A DNA stretch of 7,296 bases, taken from positions 1 to 7,296 of the forward strand of contig JAITPP010000325.1 in NCBI GenBank assembly GCA_031289385.1. Reading direction: 5' to 3'. The position numbers were made by a program, and so were the translations under genes. The stretch comes from Prevotellaceae bacterium (GTDB lineage Bacteria > Bacteroidota > Bacteroidia > Bacteroidales > UBA932). Shown one piece after another: positions 5,154-7,296 of this stretch (the stretch's first letter is position 1; every line of letters starts with the position of its first letter). Under the pieces are notes generated by a model. The model saw only the letters and a program-made list of their open reading frames with translations. It was not told where the DNA came from and did no database searches.

Positions 5154-6044
5154 AATTAATTCCACATTATATTTTTCTAAAATCATTTCGGGTTGATATG
5201 ATAATTTTGCTTTTCGTAAACCTTCAATATCAAGATCTTCTTCGCGATTGATGTATGTGTATTGCGCGGGAATATGTTTTGCAAACTCGTTGTTTATCAT
5301 TGCATACGCGCCTTCGACGTTTGTGTCGGCTTTTTCGATACACACATCAAATGTTTCGTAATTTATTGCGCCGCCGTATGTGAACGCCGTTATTTTTCCG
5401 TTTACAAACAACACGCCGCCAAGCAAATTCAAAGTCTCCATGTTTGTTATTGCCGAAGTCAATGCCGTGCGCTCGGCTGATAAGGCATCGCGCTCGTCGC
5501 TGGTTACGTTTTTGTTGTACCAAAGTTTTTCAAGCTCAATACATTCTTTAACCAAGTCGGGAGTTAAATTTTTGTATTCGTAGTTGCTGTTGTTTTTCAG
5601 AAAACGATTGATAAAATTTCGTTTCGATTGTAATTTTTTGCCTTTTAATGTTACCAGATTTTCGCGCAGATAAATGTAATCCGAATATTTTCGATTTACC
5701 GAATATTTGAACGTATTGGGCATTGCTTCTTCCAACTCGCCGCACAAATTTTTGCACGCTCCCTGTATTCTGAACGGTTTGTCGAGCGATTTTGCATCAT
5801 CAATTATCGTTTGCAATGCTTGTCGCAAATTTCCGTTGCCTATTGGCATCATGTAAACAAGTTCGTTGTTGTAAAAAAAGCGCATTAGCAAAAAATCGTT
5901 TACCACCGCGTATTGCGTGCGATACATAAACGCCCAGCTGAATAAATTTATAAACGACAATTCACAATTACGCCGCCAATGATTAAGCGTAAACGATTGA
6001 ATAATTTCTTTATCTTCTAATGTTATATTTTTAAAATTTATCAT
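5151..6044 (-). CDS. DUF2156 / COG4866 protein (LPG-synthase C-terminal-like acyltransferase fold)
   Basis: The family has a doubled GNAT-like fold related to the catalytic domain of phosphatidylglycerol lysyltransferases and FemX enzymes. Its own substrate is not established. The 297-residue length is usual. Visible family blocks are an N-terminal FINLFSWAFMY (31-41), the motif DYIYLRENLVTLKGKKLQSK (122-141) continuing into RNFINRF, and NREEDLDIEGLRKAK (266-280) followed by LSYQPEMILEKY (281-292). There is no signal peptide and no clear membrane helix, so it is probably cytoplasmic and lacks the flippase half of MprF. The ATG is preceded by AGGAAAAA, a weak Shine-Dalgarno-like tract. It is upstream of the Eis-like GNAT gene on the same strand, and I recall these two families being neighbours in other Bacteroidales, which suggests a joint role. 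Its stop codon is inside the octamer array. Confidence 0.87.
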   Translation of the reverse strand: MINFKNITLEDKEIIQSFTLNHWRRNCELSFINLFSWAFMYRTQYAVVNDFLLMRFFYNNELVYMMPIGNGNLRQALQTIIDDAKSLDKPFRIQGACKNLCGELEEAMPNTFKYSVNRKYSDYIYLRENLVTLKGKKLQSKRNFINRFLKNNSNYEYKNLTPDLVKECIELEKLWYNKNVTSDERDALSAERTALTSAITNMETLNLLGGVLFVNGKITAFTYGGAINYETFDVCIEKADTNVEGAYAMINNEFAKHIPAQYTYINREEDLDIEGLRKAKLSYQPEMILEKYNVELI

Positions 6045-6099
6045 TTTTCCTGTGTTTTTTATTTTTGATATTATTTAGAAATTGTTTTGAATTTAATTT

Positions 6100-6107
6100 C
6101 AAAATTA
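6100..6107 (-). promoter_or_regulatory. Possible -7 box for the DUF2156 gene (TAATTTTG)
   Basis: Read on the minus strand, 6107-6100 is TAATTTTG, an exact TAnnTTTG match about 56 bp before the ATG. A -33 TTTG at the right distance is absent; the nearest (6120-6123) leaves only a 12-bp spacer. In such AT-rich DNA a single box is weak evidence. Confidence 0.25.
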
Positions 6108-6130
6108 ATAATTTAATTGCAAATAACGTA

Positions 6131-6253
6131 AAAGTTTTTCAAGTTATCAAGTTTTTAAAGTTATCAAGTTTTTCAAGTTCATAAAGTTATAAAGAAACAA
6201 GAGTCAAGGACAAAGAAGTTATAAAGTTAGTCAAGTTCATAAAGTTATAAAGA
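6131..6253. repeat. Second, diverged 'aagtt' tandem array
   Basis: Units of 9 and 8 bp built on (a/c)aagtt alternate: aaagttttt, caagttat, caagttttt, aaagttat, then caagttcat and aaagttat. A non-repetitive interruption of about 25 bp (aaacaagagtc ... aaag, around 6191-6215) is followed by more units. It is the same family and orientation as the array at 4903-5082 but has diverged more in unit sequence. It lies upstream of the DUF2156 gene, so that gene is bracketed by two related direct arrays. Confidence 0.88.
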
Positions 6254-6268
6254 TTTTTCAAATCAACA
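6254..6268. repeat. Array tail TTTTTCAAATCAACA, copy 2
   Basis: Exact copy of the 15-mer that ends the first array, again directly after GTTATAAAGA. After this point the two loci differ: the octamer array follows copy 1, while here A-rich sequence follows with 'caaatcaaca' partly repeated once more (gcaaatcaaca, 6273-6283). Confidence 0.9.
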
Positions 6269-6558
6269 AAAAGCAAATCAACAATAAACAACAAAATCGT
6301 AATTAGTAATTGATTTTTATCTGTTTGCTTTTAATTCTTCATTCGTCTATCCTGTACTCATATTTTTATTTCTGTTTTTTGCAGGGCTGCAGCCTTGCTT
6401 TTAGCGCGACGTAGTTTGGAAATTGCGCCGAACGAGGGGGTTTAAGTGAAAAACCGCAAAATTACACGTTTCAAATCAAATCGTAAAATCAAAGAACGCT
6501 TTTATTATATTATATATCAAGTAATTATAAACAAATATTGAAAATTAACGCACCACTA
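6269..6558. other. Intergenic region with a GC-rich island, no gene supported
   Basis: No open frame here looks coding. AAAAGCAAA (6269-6277) can pair with TTTGCTTTT (6324-6332) across a 46-nt loop. The stretch 6381-6456 is much richer in G and C than its surroundings. It contains a 7-bp hairpin GCAGGGC / GCCTTGC with loop TGCA (6381-6398, one G-T pair) and a GGTTT/AAACC hairpin (6439-6455). This could be a small structured RNA, a remnant of a dispersed repeat, or a decayed gene. The rest, 6457-6558, is plain AT-rich sequence. Confidence 0.35.
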
Positions 6559-6657
6559 CTAATTTAATTTAATTAATAATTTTCCATTAGGAGTAACTAA
6601 AAACGATATTTTATCATTATCAAATGGTGTTTCCATCAAATATAATATAGAATCATT
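6559..6657 (-). pseudogene. Out-of-frame C-terminal tail of the YARHG gene
   Basis: Directly after the annotated stop (TGA, 6653-6655), another minus-strand frame stays open for 32 residues and reads like ordinary protein: NDSILYLMETPFDND, then KISFLVTPNGKLLIKLN. It ends in two consecutive TAG codons (6559-6561 and 6556-6558). Removing one A from the A6 run (6656-6661) would join it to the preceding frame as VNKNKNDSILYL. It is most likely the true C-terminus, displaced by a frameshift mutation or a base error. A separate 25-residue ORF from ATG 6634-6636 is less likely. Confidence 0.55.
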
Positions 6658-7296
6658 TTTTATTTTTATTTACTTGCTGTATTAATTCTAAATTCTTTTT
6701 ATCAATCGGCGTTAGCAAATCATTAACATCGGCTAAATGTTTTTTTCCATAATAAAAATTAAACAAATTAAAAAATGCCTGCAAATACTTCGACTGAAAT
6801 TGATAACTATGTTTCGCAAATACCATATTACGCAACATACGCAATTCCCATTCATCAAACTTTTCTACAACAGATTTTTCAAGAAGAGTATTGTGATAAA
6901 TATCGTATAATGCTTTATCAAATGGTAATGTGAATTTACAGGCTACCCAAACACCTTGATCATTTTTTTTACCTTCAATAACGGAACTTCTGTAATAGTA
7001 AGGATTATTAGTGCCAATATTAAAGGAAGAGTTACTATTATAATAAGACATCAATGTGGGCTGAATTAAGTTAAAATTGCTATCAACCCAATATAGTTCG
7101 AGATTTGTATATTTTCTTGTAATATCAGTATATGCATGATCAATATCTTGTATGGAATTTTTTCTATATTTCTTACCATCTTTATTAATAAAAATCTCAA
7201 ATTGCATAGTATCCAAGACAGGAATATTAGCAACTAATTTTCTGTTTTTCCAATCATAATAACTAAATGAATAGACAACTTCCTCATCGTAGTTAC
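6653..7296 (-). CDS. YARHG-domain protein, 5' end outside the window
   Basis: The frame is open to the window edge (…NYDEEVVYSFSYYDWKNRK… upstream of the first in-frame TTG), so the visible 213 residues are only the C-terminal part. A start at TTG 7216 would be an artefact. Near the C-terminus, WELRMLRNMVFAKHSYQFQS (nucleotides about 6845-6786) followed by KYLQAFFNLFNFYYG matches the YARHG domain layout (ELRxLRNxxYARHGYxFxS, then a short helix and aromatic segment). The signature itself has changed to FAKHS. YARHG domains are found in secreted or envelope-linked bacterial proteins, with peptidase and peptidoglycan links proposed but no established function. The upstream segment is rich in Tyr, Asn and Ser and may be a beta-rich extracellular domain. 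Base composition looks more AT-rich than the other genes here. The frame seems to end early (see the tail entry). Confidence 0.72.
   Translation of the reverse strand, partial: NYDEEVVYSFSYYDWKNRKLVANIPVLDTMQFEIFINKDGKKYRKNSIQDIDHAYTDITRKYTNLELYWVDSNFNLIQPTLMSYYNSNSSFNIGTNNPYYYRSSVIEGKKNDQGVWVACKFTLPFDKALYDIYHNTLLEKSVVEKFDEWELRMLRNMVFAKHSYQFQSKYLQAFFNLFNFYYGKKHLADVNDLLTPIDKKNLELIQQVNKNKK

Overview
The window looks like a chromosomal segment of an AT-rich member of the Bacteroidota, most likely Bacteroidales-like. The signs are the gene order rpsU - Xer recombinase - hpf, promoter boxes of the Bacteroidota type (TTTG, about 20 bp, TAnnTTTG), an almost complete lack of Shine-Dalgarno sequences except before rpsU, and proteins of Bacteroidota-typical families (a COG4866/DUF2156 protein, an Eis-like GNAT protein, a YARHG protein). 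No phage, plasmid, insertion sequence or CRISPR is visible.

Left part (1-500): a GC-rich, strongly self-complementary stretch (about 24-172) that could be a structured RNA with two mutually exclusive folds, a possible tryptophan-rich 33-codon micro-ORF, and a tRNA-Leu(UAG) with its own -7 box and a good intrinsic terminator.

Central plus-strand block (529-3673): translation and protein-folding housekeeping. It holds trigger factor (tig), ribosomal protein bS21 (rpsU), a XerC/XerD-type tyrosine recombinase, and a short hibernation factor (hpf), closed by a strong terminator. rpsU has a textbook promoter and a strong Shine-Dalgarno, which fits the bS21 autoregulation reported for this phylum. 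The recombinase gene has its own promoter, whose -33 box sits in the loop of the rpsU terminator and whose expected start is at or next to the first ATG.

Right part (3674-7296): lower-density sequence with minus-strand genes. A DUF2156/COG4866 acyltransferase-fold protein lies upstream of an Eis-like GNAT protein. They may form a functional pair, but they are separated by 245 bp of tandem repeats (a 9+8 bp 'taaagtt' array and an octamer array). A related array with the same unique tail lies on the other side of the DUF2156 gene. Repeat units supply the GNAT start codon and the DUF2156 stop codon. About 500 bp without a clear gene follows, including a GC-rich island. The window ends in a YARHG-domain gene that is cut by the edge and whose natural C-terminus appears to lie in another frame after an A6 run.

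The strongest candidates for something undescribed are the alternative-fold RNA at the left edge and the repeat system around the DUF2156 gene. Neither can be proven from one window.
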